Both the position numbers and the translations under genes were made by a program. Below the pieces are notes generated by a model. That model worked only from the letters and a program-made list of their open reading frames with translations. It was not told the origin of the DNA and ran no database searches. From contig JAEWRS010000477.1 in NCBI GenBank assembly GCA_023398855.1, positions 1 through 16,620 of the forward strand: DNA of 16,620 bases. The letters are read 5' to 3'. Each line of letters begins with the position of its first letter. The first letter of the stretch is position 1. Below are positions 6,557 to 14,338 of the stretch, piece after piece. Origin of the DNA: Bacillota bacterium (GTDB lineage Bacteria > Bacillota > Clostridia > Lachnospirales > Lachnospiraceae).

Positions 6557-6585
6557 ATACTAGCACAAGAGATTTTCTTTTGCAA
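6557..6585 (-). promoter_or_regulatory. promoter of the EIIA gene
   Basis: Minus strand: -35 TTGCAA (6580-6585), 17-base spacer, -10 TAGTAT (6557-6562), 34 bases before the ATG. No GntR-like palindrome overlaps it. Confidence 0.6.
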
Positions 6586-6612
6586 GAAAAAATAAAGGAT
6601 GACAAATGGAAC

Positions 6613-7656
6613 CTAAGATCTGCCCATAAGTGGAAAACCGATAAATCCTTCTATCAGGCACAAAGTCTGTTCTATCCCCTTCTCATGGGTCCGCTCCGTT
6701 CCATGAGAAGCGTGAACTCCAGGTCCGATCAGAGCCCCACGGATGTTATGTCCGCCTTTCATGGCTGCAGACACATCGGAGCCGTAGTGTGGGAATACAT
6801 CTACAGCATAATCCAGCCCCATTTCCTTGGCAACGGCGATCAGACGGTTGGTCATTTCATAGTCATAAGGTCCGGTGGAATCCTGGGCACAGATGGATAC
6901 CTTTCTTTCATCTCCTGTCAGGTCATCCCCCATGGCCCCCATATCCACAGCAAGAAATTCCTCAACGTCTTCCGGAATCCAGCTGGCGCCAAACCCCACC
7001 TCCTCGTAATTGCTGATCACTAATTTTAGGGTTCTTTCAGGTTTGTTCCCGGACTCACAAATATCCTTTAATACTCCCAGAAGAATGGCAACGGATACCT
7101 TGTCATCTAAGTGACGGGATTTGATAAAACCGCTTTTTGTATGGACAAACATAGGGTCAAAACTAATATAATCCCCAGGTGCTATATCAAGTCCCTTTAC
7201 ATCATCTGCATTTTCGGCCAGCTCATCCACGCGTACCTCCATGTTTTTAACCTTTCTCTCCAAGGTCCTGGCGTTGTCATACGTGTGCACAGAGGGCTCC
7301 TTTGTCAGGATGGTCCCGGTATAAGTCTTTCCGGTTCTGGTGTGTATTTTACAGTACATCCCTTCAATGGTCTCCATCATATACCCCCCTACCGGCATTA
7401 GAGTGAGCATTCCTGCGGGAGTAATTGAACGGACCATGGCTCCTAGTGTGTCAACGTGTGCAGATAAGCCTAAAACCTCCTGCTTCTGACCTGGAACTTC
7501 AATAATCAGCCCGCCTTTCCTGTTATAGACAGAAGAACAGCCAAATGCTTCAGCCTCCTTCTCAACCACCTTCATGACTTCCCTGGTATAACCGCTGGGA
7601 CTTGGTATATTAACGATTTTTTCTAACATTGATATGATATATGACATTGTTTTCAT
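6613..7656 (-). CDS. M42 family metallopeptidase (FrvX/YsdC/CelM-like aminopeptidase)
   Basis: A 347-residue cytoplasmic di-metal aminopeptidase of the TET type. Visible ligands are His67 and Asp69 in SAHVDTLG, bridging Asp184 in RHLDDK, the catalytic pair Glu218-Glu219 in NYEEVG, Asp238 in VDMGAMG and His318 in SHGTERTH. The residues between about 75 and 165 form the extra domain of the family. Members are sometimes annotated as endoglucanase or CelM; the ligands point to a peptidase, and a cellulase role should not be assumed from the nearby glucoside genes. It begins 36 bases after the stop of the AraC-type gene, so the two are probably co-transcribed. GAGAAGA precedes ATG 7654-7656; a second ATG at codon 4 is possible. 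Confidence 0.9.
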   Translation of the reverse strand: MKTMSYIISMLEKIVNIPSPSGYTREVMKVVEKEAEAFGCSSVYNRKGGLIIEVPGQKQEVLGLSAHVDTLGAMVRSITPAGMLTLMPVGGYMMETIEGMYCKIHTRTGKTYTGTILTKEPSVHTYDNARTLERKVKNMEVRVDELAENADDVKGLDIAPGDYISFDPMFVHTKSGFIKSRHLDDKVSVAILLGVLKDICESGNKPERTLKLVISNYEEVGFGASWIPEDVEEFLAVDMGAMGDDLTGDERKVSICAQDSTGPYDYEMTNRLIAVAKEMGLDYAVDVFPHYGSDVSAAMKGGHNIRGALIGPGVHASHGTERTHEKGIEQTLCLIEGFIGFPLMGRS

Positions 7657-7692
7657 GGTAATCTTCTCTTTTCCTAATTATTTATATTTCTT

Positions 7693-8580
7693 TCATGAGG
7701 AGTGTAGGTTTCTGTATTCGCTGGGCGTACAGCCATAGCTTCTTAAAAATAGCTTGGAGAAGTAGCTGAGATGATTAAACCCGCATGCAAAAGCAACCTG
7801 GGTAATACTGACGGAAGTGTCCTTTAATAGCCCCCGGCTCACCTCAAGCCTGTAGGAATTTAAAAATTCAATGGGCGACTGCTGTAAGTAACGCTTAAAT
7901 ATAATACAGCATTTACTTCTGCATACGCTTCCTGCCGCGGCAATATCAGATAAGGTCAATGCTTCGGTATAATGCTGGTAAATATAAGATACCATATCCT
8001 TTTGAACCGAAATGTCGGATCCACCCTGTCCGGACGCTTCCAGTGTTATGGACTCACATTGCTCGCAAATCCCCTTCCATAACGCGAGCATGATCCCTAT
8101 TACCTGGAGCTCGTAAGCAAGAATAGCCTGCTCCTTTATACGATACATTTGATCGATCAGTGATGCCGTTTCCCTTCCCTGGCTGGTTAAACCGTCAAAA
8201 TAAATATAATCCATGCCTTGATTTTCAATAACCGGAGCTATGTACTTTTGGTATAGCAGTTTATTTCCGGTGAATAACTGGGGATGAAAAAGAATACAGA
8301 TAAAATCGCAGTCCTGCTGACTGCAGGAATAGCCGTAATGCATCTGTCTGACGTTGACCATCAGGCTGTCAGCCTGTTTAAGCAAGACCCTTTTTCCATT
8401 TACATTGTAGTTCATCTGACCTTTTAAAATAAGGATAAATTCCAGGTCTTCATGCCAGTGGCAAAGGGCCTTCCCATCCGGATAATCCGACAACCTGTCC
8501 CTCTGGATATAAAGGGGAATTCCCATCTGGTCATAACGCACAATTTCAAAGGCATCCTGCATGACATTGGTGTCTATCAT
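7693..8580 (-). CDS. AraC-family transcriptional regulator with cupin sensor domain
   Basis: A 295-residue regulator. The N-terminal half is a cupin-like sugar or ligand sensor (HWHEDLEFILILKGQ at 41-55; DSLMVNVRQMHYG at 71-83). The C-terminal domain from about residue 193 holds two helix-turn-helix motifs: LTLSDIAAAGSVCRSKCCIIFK (first HTH around 208-229) and ITQVAFACGFNHLSYFSKLFLR (259-280), then the usual GCTPSEYR. I chose ATG 8578-8580 because GAGGGAA lies 5 bases upstream; a TTG just before it is unnecessary. It contains 11 cysteines, including CEQC (172-175) and CRSKCC (220-225), more than usual for this family. It probably controls itself and the M42 gene. The PHP gene leaves in the opposite direction across a 157-base gap, so it is a possible target as well. 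Confidence 0.9.
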   Translation of the reverse strand: MIDTNVMQDAFEIVRYDQMGIPLYIQRDRLSDYPDGKALCHWHEDLEFILILKGQMNYNVNGKRVLLKQADSLMVNVRQMHYGYSCSQQDCDFICILFHPQLFTGNKLLYQKYIAPVIENQGMDYIYFDGLTSQGRETASLIDQMYRIKEQAILAYELQVIGIMLALWKGICEQCESITLEASGQGGSDISVQKDMVSYIYQHYTEALTLSDIAAAGSVCRSKCCIIFKRYLQQSPIEFLNSYRLEVSRGLLKDTSVSITQVAFACGFNHLSYFSKLFLRSYGCTPSEYRNLHSS

Positions 8581-8737
8581 CAAACTTCCCTCACGGTCTC
8601 AAAATACGATTGTTATAGCATTTAAAAATAATAGTGTTAGATAAGTGGAGCTCAGTGCATTATGATTATATCATAAAACGGCAAAAAAGAGGCAAAGAAA
8701 TTCTATTATACTCAAAATGAGGATGGAGGAACAAGAC

Positions 8738-9523
8738 ATGCTGTCAGACTATCATGTACACTCTAATTACAGCGAAGATTCTGAGTGTCCCATGGAAGAA
8801 ATTATCCAAAGGGCAATTCAATTGGGATTTGATGAAATTGCATTTACAGAACATGTGGATCATGGGGTAAGAACCGATTTAAATTGCGATTACAAAAAAT
8901 ATTTTAAAGAAATAAAAGAAATGCAGGAAAAGTACAAGGGCATATTATCCATAAAAGCAGGGATTGAATTTGGAATACAGACCCACACAATTCCTCTTTT
9001 TCAAAAGGATTTTAAGGATAATGCCTTTGATTTTGTTATATTAAGTAATCATCAGATCAATGATAAGGAGTTCTGGAACTACCAGTTCCAGGAGGGAAAG
9101 AGCCAGGAGGAGTTCCATACCGCTTATTATGAAGCCATTTACGAAGTTGTCAAAGCCTATAAAGATTATTCCGTCCTTGGACATCTGGATATGATCAAGC
9201 GGTATGACAACTGCGGAGAATACCCGGACAGCAAAATCATGGATTTAACAGAAAAAATACTCCGCCAGGTTATTGCCGACAAAAAGGGAATCGAGGTCAA
9301 CACCTCCTGTTTCAGATATGGTTTAAAGGACTTAACACCTTCCAGGGCTATTCTGGAACAATACCTTGATTTAGGCGGGACCATTCTTACCATAGGATCG
9401 GATACTCATGAAACAGGGCATCTGGGAAATTACATTGAGGAAGTAAAAGGGATTCTTAAAAACATGGGATTCAAACAGTTCTGCACATATGAAAAGATGC
9501 AGCCCACATACTGGGATCTATAA
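8738..9523 (+). CDS. PHP-family phosphoesterase, probable histidinol-phosphatase
   Basis: A 261-residue metal-dependent phosphoesterase of the PHP superfamily. Metal ligands are visible as DYHVHS (His6, His8), TEHVD (Glu38, His39), GIEFG (Glu77), SNHQI (His105), GHLDMIKRY (His149) and SDTH (Asp222, His224). Length and these motifs match the HisK/HisJ histidinol-phosphatases of Firmicutes, which dephosphorylate histidinol phosphate in histidine synthesis. No other his gene is nearby, and related PHP enzymes act on other phosphoesters, so the substrate is inferred. I chose ATG 8738 because GGAGGA (8725-8730) lies 7 bases upstream and the protein then begins MLSDYHVH as in the family; an ATG 21 bases earlier lies ahead of that site. 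The gene is alone, divergent from the AraC gene, and ends at its own terminator. Confidence 0.85.
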   Translation: MLSDYHVHSNYSEDSECPMEEIIQRAIQLGFDEIAFTEHVDHGVRTDLNCDYKKYFKEIKEMQEKYKGILSIKAGIEFGIQTHTIPLFQKDFKDNAFDFVILSNHQINDKEFWNYQFQEGKSQEEFHTAYYEAIYEVVKAYKDYSVLGHLDMIKRYDNCGEYPDSKIMDLTEKILRQVIADKKGIEVNTSCFRYGLKDLTPSRAILEQYLDLGGTILTIGSDTHETGHLGNYIEEVKGILKNMGFKQFCTYEKMQPTYWDL

Positions 9524-9529
9524 TAAGGT

Positions 9530-9580
9530 ACTGCCCTGCCGGTGGTCAATGACCGCAGACAGGGCAGTATCTTTATTTTA
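9530..9580 (+). terminator. intrinsic terminator of the PHP gene
   Basis: ACTGCCCTG (9530-9538) pairs perfectly with CAGGGCAGT (9560-9568), with a small inner GGTC/GACC stem. ATCTTTATTTTA follows on the plus strand. Glutamine synthetase converges from the right and stops at 9594, so the hairpin may also work, less well, in the other direction. Confidence 0.8.
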
Positions 9581-9593
9581 TTACAGCCGGCCA

Positions 9594-11711
9594 TTATACT
9601 TCAAAAATCAGATCTCCATAGCTTGGCATTGGCCATAATTCTTTATCTACCATCATCTCCAGCTGATCTGCCGGTGCCCGGAGGGCTGCCATGGCTGGCA
9701 CGGCCACATCATGGTAAGCAGTTGCCTGCTCCTTGTTGCCTTCGACTGCCGCACATTGATCAGCAGCATCAATCAAACTGGCCAGAGCCACCTTCATGTC
9801 GGAAAGAAGGGCACTCACTTCAATGAGAAGCTCTTCCTGAACACTGGTATCCGCCACAGGACAAGCTGCCTTTACTTTTCCAAGGGAATCAGCCAGCAGG
9901 GAGGCGTATTTCACAGCTGCCGGGATAATCTGCTTTCCGGTCATATCGATCATTGTCTTTGCCTCAATGTTAATGACCTTGCTGTAGGCCTCATATTCAA
10001 TCTCAACCCTGGATTCCAGTTCAGCCTTTGTAAATACCCTGAATTCTTCAAACATTTTTACGGAGGCTTCTGTTGTTAAGGCAGGAATCGCTTCCACCAT
10101 TGATTTCAGGTTTGGAAGACCTCTTCTTTCTGCTTCTTCCACCCATGCATCGGCATAGCCGTTGCCGTTGAAAATAATTCTTCTATGGGAGCACAGATGC
10201 TCTTTGATCATATCATGGACTGCAGTGTCAAAATCAGCTGCTTTCTCAAGGATGTCTGCCGCTTCTTTAAATGCTTCAGCCGCAATGGTATTTAAAACCA
10301 CATTGGGGGAAGAAATGGAATCAGCGGAACCCACCATGCGGAACTCGAATTTATTGCCGGTAAATGCAAAGGGAGAAGTCCTGTTTCTGTCCGTTGCATC
10401 CTTGAACAAATCAGGAAGTGTTCTAACTCCTGTCTTTAACGTACCGCCTGCCTTGGAACGGGTGGCTTCTCCTGTGCTGCAAAGCTGATCCACTACATCC
10501 TCTAACTGCTCTCCAATAAACACGGAGATAATGGCTGGTGGTGCTTCATTTGCTCCAAGCCTGTGGTCATTTCCTACATCAGCAGCAGATTCACGAAGCA
10601 GATCCGCATGTTTGTCAACCGCCTTTAAGATACAGGACAGTACCAAAAGGAACTGAATGTTCTCGTGGGGAGTTTCTCCTGGATTTAATAAATTAATTCC
10701 ATCATCAGTTGTCAGGGACCAGTTATTATGTTTACCAGAGCCGTTGACTCCTGCAAAGGGCTTTTCATGAAGCAGGCAGTTTAATCCATGGCGGCCTGCC
10801 ACCTTTTTTAAGGACTCCATTACCAGCTGGTTATGGTCAACTGCAACGTTTGCCTGTTCATATATGGGAGCCAGCTCATGCTGGGCGGGTGCAACTTCAT
10901 TATGCTGGGTCTTTGCCGGTACTCCCAGCTTCCAAAGCTCTTCATTCACTTCCTTCATATAAGCCGCGATCCTCTCACGGATGGAACCGAAGTAATGATC
11001 CTCTAGCTCCTGTCCCTTAGGAGGCATTGCACCGAACAAGGTGCGTCCGGCATAGATTAAATCTTTTCTCTGTAAATACTTCTCATGGTCAACCAGGAAA
11101 TATTCCTGCTCAGCTCCTACGGAAGGAGTGACTCTCTTAGAGGTGGTATTGCCGAATAATTTTAATATTCTCAGCGCCTGCTCATCAACGGCTTCCATGG
11201 ATCTTAAGAGAGGTGTTTTTTTGTCAAGAGCTTCTCCCGTATAAGAACAGAAGGCCGTGGGAATACAAAGGGTAACTCCGATGGCGTCTTCTCTTAAAAA
11301 TGCCGGTGAAGTGCAGTCCCATGCGGTGTAGCCTCTTGCCTCAAAGGTTGCCCTTAAGCCGCCGGACGGAAATGAAGAAGCATCTGGCTCGCCTTTTACC
11401 AGTTCCTTTCCGGAGAATTCCATAATCACCTTTCCTTCAGCCGTTGGCGAGGAAATAAAGGAATCATGCTTTTCAGCGGTAATACCGGTAAGTGGCTGAA
11501 ACCAATGGGTATAGTGGGTTGCCCCTCTCTCAATTGCCCAATCCTTCATCGCATGAGCTACCACATCGGCAATCGATGGATCCAGCTCTGAGCCGTCTTC
11601 AATGGTTTTCTTTATTTTTTTGAAAACAGACTTTGGTAAACGTTCTCTCATAACTGATTCGTTAAATACATTCCTACCGAACAGCTCGGCTACATTTATC
11701 ACTTCGCTCAT
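9594..11711 (-). CDS. glnN: glutamine synthetase type III
   Basis: This 705-residue enzyme makes glutamine from glutamate, ammonia and ATP. Its length and the N-terminal [14 protein letters not shown] region mark the large type III family rather than GlnA (about 440-470). Active-site motifs are [12 protein letters not shown] (Glu201, Glu203), [20 protein letters not shown] (Glu272, Glu279), [11 protein letters not shown] (His328 in the glutamate flap region) and, further on, [15 protein letters not shown]. The gene has GGGAGGAT about 9 bases before ATG 11709-11711. A promoter lies about 125-150 bases upstream with a strong hairpin right behind it, which could control expression. Neighbours are unrelated metabolic genes; no glnR or ANTAR-type regulator is in the window. 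Confidence 0.96.
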   Translation of the reverse strand: MSEVINVAELFGRNVFNESVMRERLPKSVFKKIKKTIEDGSELDPSIADVVAHAMKDWAIERGATHYTHWFQPLTGITAEKHDSFISSPTAEGKVIMEFSGKELVKGEPDASSFPSGGLRATFEARGYTAWDCTSPAFLREDAIGVTLCIPTAFCSYTGEALDKKTPLLRSMEAVDEQALRILKLFGNTTSKRVTPSVGAEQEYFLVDHEKYLQRKDLIYAGRTLFGAMPPKGQELEDHYFGSIRERIAAYMKEVNEELWKLGVPAKTQHNEVAPAQHELAPIYEQANVAVDHNQLVMESLKKVAGRHGLNCLLHEKPFAGVNGSGKHNNWSLTTDDGINLLNPGETPHENIQFLLVLSCILKAVDKHADLLRESAADVGNDHRLGANEAPPAIISVFIGEQLEDVVDQLCSTGEATRSKAGGTLKTGVRTLPDLFKDATDRNRTSPFAFTGNKFEFRMVGSADSISSPNVVLNTIAAEAFKEAADILEKAADFDTAVHDMIKEHLCSHRRIIFNGNGYADAWVEEAERRGLPNLKSMVEAIPALTTEASVKMFEEFRVFTKAELESRVEIEYEAYSKVINIEAKTMIDMTGKQIIPAAVKYASLLADSLGKVKAACPVADTSVQEELLIEVSALLSDMKVALASLIDAADQCAAVEGNKEQATAYHDVAVPAMAALRAPADQLEMMVDKELWPMPSYGDLIFEV

Positions 11712-11789
11712 AAATTTTCTATCCTCCCATATTTCGATAAGTCAAACTGCTTTTAGTCTCCTCACGATCTGAATCTGCGCATACATCAG

Positions 11790-11821
11790 AAAAGGCGTTC
11801 TCCCAGTACAAGGAGAACGCC
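11790..11821 (-). terminator. strong hairpin between the aldolase and glutamine synthetase genes: aldolase terminator or glnN leader structure
   Basis: GGCGTTCTCC (minus strand, 11812-11821) and GGAGAACGCC (11794-11803) form a perfect 10-bp stem with an 8-base loop. TTTTCTG follows, so it can end aldolase transcripts (stop at 11888). It also lies only about 8 bases behind the predicted glnN start point. The left arm can instead pair GAACG with CGTTC just upstream (11813-11826 region), giving a competing fold. Confidence 0.65.
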
Positions 11822-11835
11822 ATCGTTCTTCAATT

Positions 11836-11864
11836 AAAGTAAACCATTTTCCGCAAAAAATCAA
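11836..11864 (-). promoter_or_regulatory. predicted glnN promoter
   Basis: Minus strand: -35 TTGATT (11859-11864), 17-base spacer, -10 TACTTT (11836-11841). It lies 24 bases behind the aldolase stop. The spacing is ideal but the -10 is only fair. Confidence 0.45.
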
Positions 11865-11887
11865 GTACTTTTTTAAAAAAATTTTCT

Positions 11888-12751
11888 TTAAGCTTTTCCA
11901 ACTGAACCAAAAAGTTCCATCTTTTCTTTTACAGTGCCCTTAATTGCCTCTGTACCTGGAGCCAGCAGCTTACGAGGATCAAAGCCCTTGCCTTCCAAAT
12001 CCTTGCCTGCTTCAATGTACTTACGGGTAGCATCTGCAAAGGTAAGCTGACACTCAGTATTAACATTGATCTTTGCAACTCCAAGGCTGATGGCCTTCTT
12101 GATCTGGTCTTCCGGAATGCCTGTACCGCCGTGAAGCACCAGAGGCATGTCCCCAACTTTATCCTTTATGGCCGCCAGAGTATCAAAGCTCAAACCAGCC
12201 CAGTTCTCTGGATACTTTCCATGAATGTTGCCGATTCCTGCTGCCAGCATGGTTACGCCCAGGTCCGCTACCTGCTTGCACTCATCAGGATCTGCGCATT
12301 CGCCCATACCCACAACGCCGTCTTCTTCGCCGCCGATGGAACCAACTTCTGCTTCAATGGAGATGCCTTTTTCAGCACAGACCTTCACAAGCTCTGTGGT
12401 TTTTTCTACGTTCTCAGCAATGGGATAATGGGAACCATCGAACATAATGGAAGAAAATCCAGCTTCAATACACTGATAGCAGCCATTATAAGAACCATGG
12501 TCCAGATGAAGGGCTACAGGAACTGTGATTTTCAACTCTTCGATCATGGCCTTTACCATAGCTGATACGGTTTTATAGCCTGTCATGTATTTGCCAGCAC
12601 CTTCGGAAACACCCAGAATAACCGGGGATTTCAACTCTTCGGCTGTCTGTAAAACAGCTTTTGTCCACTCAAGGTTGTTGATGTTGAACTGTCCAACTGC
12701 ATACTTTCCGTCTCTTGCCTTTTCAAGCATTTCTTTTGCTGAAACTAACAT
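11888..12751 (-). CDS. fba: class II fructose-1,6-bisphosphate aldolase
   Basis: A 287-residue zinc aldolase that reversibly cleaves fructose-1,6-bisphosphate to dihydroxyacetone phosphate and glyceraldehyde-3-phosphate. Class II motifs are all present: LHLDHGS (catalytic Asp84, zinc His85), EAEVGSIGGEEDG with Glu135, GNIHGKY with His177, VLHGGTGIP with His207, and INVNTE (228-233) for phosphate binding. The length fits the family; tagatose-bisphosphate aldolase (GatY/KbaY) is a close relative, but an isolated gene with its own promoter suggests the glycolytic enzyme. I chose ATG 12749-12751 because GGAGG (12760-12764) lies 8 bases away. The ATG at 12764-12766 overlaps that site and cannot use it. 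The gene is divergent from the MATE gene. Confidence 0.93.
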   Translation of the reverse strand: MLVSAKEMLEKARDGKYAVGQFNINNLEWTKAVLQTAEELKSPVILGVSEGAGKYMTGYKTVSAMVKAMIEELKITVPVALHLDHGSYNGCYQCIEAGFSSIMFDGSHYPIAENVEKTTELVKVCAEKGISIEAEVGSIGGEEDGVVGMGECADPDECKQVADLGVTMLAAGIGNIHGKYPENWAGLSFDTLAAIKDKVGDMPLVLHGGTGIPEDQIKKAISLGVAKINVNTECQLTFADATRKYIEAGKDLEGKGFDPRKLLAPGTEAIKGTVKEKMELFGSVGKA

Positions 12752-12759
12752 ATCACAAA

Positions 12760-12764
12760 CCTCC
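12760..12764 (-). promoter_or_regulatory. ribosome binding site that fixes the fba start
   Basis: GGAGG on the minus strand, 8 bases before ATG 12749-12751. It overlaps the upstream ATG 12764-12766, which rules that codon out as the main start. Confidence 0.7.
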
Positions 12765-12792
12765 ATTTAAAATTTTCTCTTATATCGTTTTT

Positions 12793-12821
12793 ATTATATA
12801 CCATCTTATCCTATTTGAAAA
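12793..12821 (-). promoter_or_regulatory. predicted fba promoter
   Basis: Minus strand: -35 TTTTCA (12816-12821), 17-base spacer, -10 TATAAT (12793-12798). It leaves a short leader before the GGAGG site. Confidence 0.6.
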
Positions 12822-12863
12822 GAATAATTTTTCCAGATTGTCTTTTTTATAACAAAGTTACAT

Positions 12864-12892
12864 TTGCTTTCATCTGAAATCTGCCTTATAAT
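12864..12892 (+). promoter_or_regulatory. predicted promoter of the MATE gene
   Basis: Plus strand: -35 TTGCTT (12864-12869), 17-base spacer, -10 TATAAT (12887-12892). It is divergent from the fba promoter with only about 40 bases between the two -35 boxes. Confidence 0.6.
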
Positions 12893-12928
12893 TAATACAA
12901 GCTACAAATATACGATAGGAGATCTTTT

Positions 12929-14338
12929 ATGAAACCAATGATGAGAAAGGGCATTTTTCACCGTTTGGACCATGAATCCACGGAAATTCCGGCGCACCAG
13001 AAAAAACCAGATTTGTTTTCCGGAAAGCAGCTTCGCCAGTTGATCTTTCCCCTTGTGGTGGAACAGATACTGGCTGTTTTTATGGGAATGGCGGATACCA
13101 TTATGGTTGCCTCCTGCGGAGAGGAAGCCGTATCAGGCATATCCATTGTAGACACCATTAACGTCCTTCTGATCGGATTGTTCGGAGCTATGGCAGCCGG
13201 AGGTTCTGTTGTCGCGGCCCAGTACATTGGCAGAAAAGACAAAAAGAACGTTGCCAGGGCTGCGGGGCAGCTGTTCCTGGCAATAGGAGGGCTTTCCATT
13301 TTCCTTATGACAGTGACTCTTATCTTTAATCAGCAGCTGCTACGGCTCATATATGGAAACATCGGTCAGGAGGTAATGGGGCAAGCACGTGTCTATTTCT
13401 ACTTATCCTCCCTTTCCTATCCTTTCCTGGCCTTTTATAACAGCAGTGCAGCCCTTTTCAGGACCTCCGGTAATTCCAAAGTCTCCATGCAGGTCTCCCT
13501 GACCGCCAACATCTGCAATATTGCAGGAAACGCCCTGTTGATCTATGGCTTTCATATGGGTGTGGCAGGTGCCGGACTTTCCACCCTGTTTTCCAGAATC
13601 TTGTCTGCAGTGATCATGATGATCCTTCTCCGGAAACAGAGCCACTTTCCCATTGATTTCCGATTTAAGATTGACAAGACCATGCTGCGCAGGATCCTCT
13701 ACATCGGCATACCAAACGGCCTGGAAAACAGCATTTTCCAGCTTGGAAAACTTCTCCTGTCCAGTCTGACCGCCAGTTTCGGCACCATGGCTATTGCCGC
13801 AAACGCAGTAGCAGGAACTGTCTGCAGCCTGGAAACCATACCGGCCAATGCCATTGGCATTGCCTTAGTAACGGTGGTGGGGCAGTGCATTGGGGCAGGA
13901 GATCTGAAACAGGCACGGAAATATATGGGAAAGCTCCTAAAAACGGCATATATCTGGCTTTTGGTATTAAACCTTACTATCATACCGTTCTTAAAACCAA
14001 TATCCAGCCTGTTCCATTTATCCGGCGAAACCAGTGCCCTGGCCGTCAAGCTGATGCTTTACCACAGTATCTGCTGCATGCTGATCCATCCCCTGTCCTT
14101 TTGCCTGACCAACGGTCTGCGGGCTGCTAATGACGTCCGTTTCACCATGACAGTGTCCATTTGCTCCATGTGGATCTGCAGGATCGTTCTTGCCTATATC
14201 CTGAGCCTGTATTTCGGTCTGGGTCTTATGGGAATCTGGATCGCCATGACCATTGACTGGCTGGTGCGTGCCGTGTTCTTCTCCACCCGCGTCTTAAACG
14301 GAAAATGGTGCCGGTATGCCAACCGGAACATGAATTAA
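12929..14338 (+). CDS. MATE family efflux transporter
   Basis: A 469-residue inner membrane protein with about twelve hydrophobic segments after a polar N-terminal tail of some 35 residues. The first transmembrane segment starts near FPLVVEQILAVFMGMADTIMVA (from residue 40). The family pattern repeats with AALFRTSGNSK, NIAGNALLIYGFHMGVAGAG and, in the second half, IPNGLENSIFQLGK and AANAVAGTVCSLETIPANAIGIALVTVVGQ. MATE proteins export cationic drugs or metabolites using a sodium or proton gradient; the substrate here cannot be read from sequence. AGGAGAT lies before the ATG and a good promoter upstream. The stop codon overlaps the stop of the convergent threonine synthase gene, with no terminator hairpin between them. 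Codon use looks like the neighbours'. Confidence 0.93.
   Translation: MKPMMRKGIFHRLDHESTEIPAHQKKPDLFSGKQLRQLIFPLVVEQILAVFMGMADTIMVASCGEEAVSGISIVDTINVLLIGLFGAMAAGGSVVAAQYIGRKDKKNVARAAGQLFLAIGGLSIFLMTVTLIFNQQLLRLIYGNIGQEVMGQARVYFYLSSLSYPFLAFYNSSAALFRTSGNSKVSMQVSLTANICNIAGNALLIYGFHMGVAGAGLSTLFSRILSAVIMMILLRKQSHFPIDFRFKIDKTMLRRILYIGIPNGLENSIFQLGKLLLSSLTASFGTMAIAANAVAGTVCSLETIPANAIGIALVTVVGQCIGAGDLKQARKYMGKLLKTAYIWLLVLNLTIIPFLKPISSLFHLSGETSALAVKLMLYHSICCMLIHPLSFCLTNGLRAANDVRFTMTVSICSMWICRIVLAYILSLYFGLGLMGIWIAMTIDWLVRAVFFSTRVLNGKWCRYANRNMN

Noticed and set aside
6613..7656. Reading the M42 gene as a cellulase (CelM) working with the cellobiose genes
   Set aside because: All metal ligands and the catalytic Glu of M42 peptidases are present; the endoglucanase label is an inherited annotation for this family.
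7693..8583. TTG start one codon upstream of the AraC gene's ATG
   Set aside because: The ATG at 8578-8580 has ideal spacing from GAGGGAA and is a stronger start codon.
12225..12565. Long frames antisense to fba
   Set aside because: Shadows of a conserved, codon-biased gene; no independent signal.
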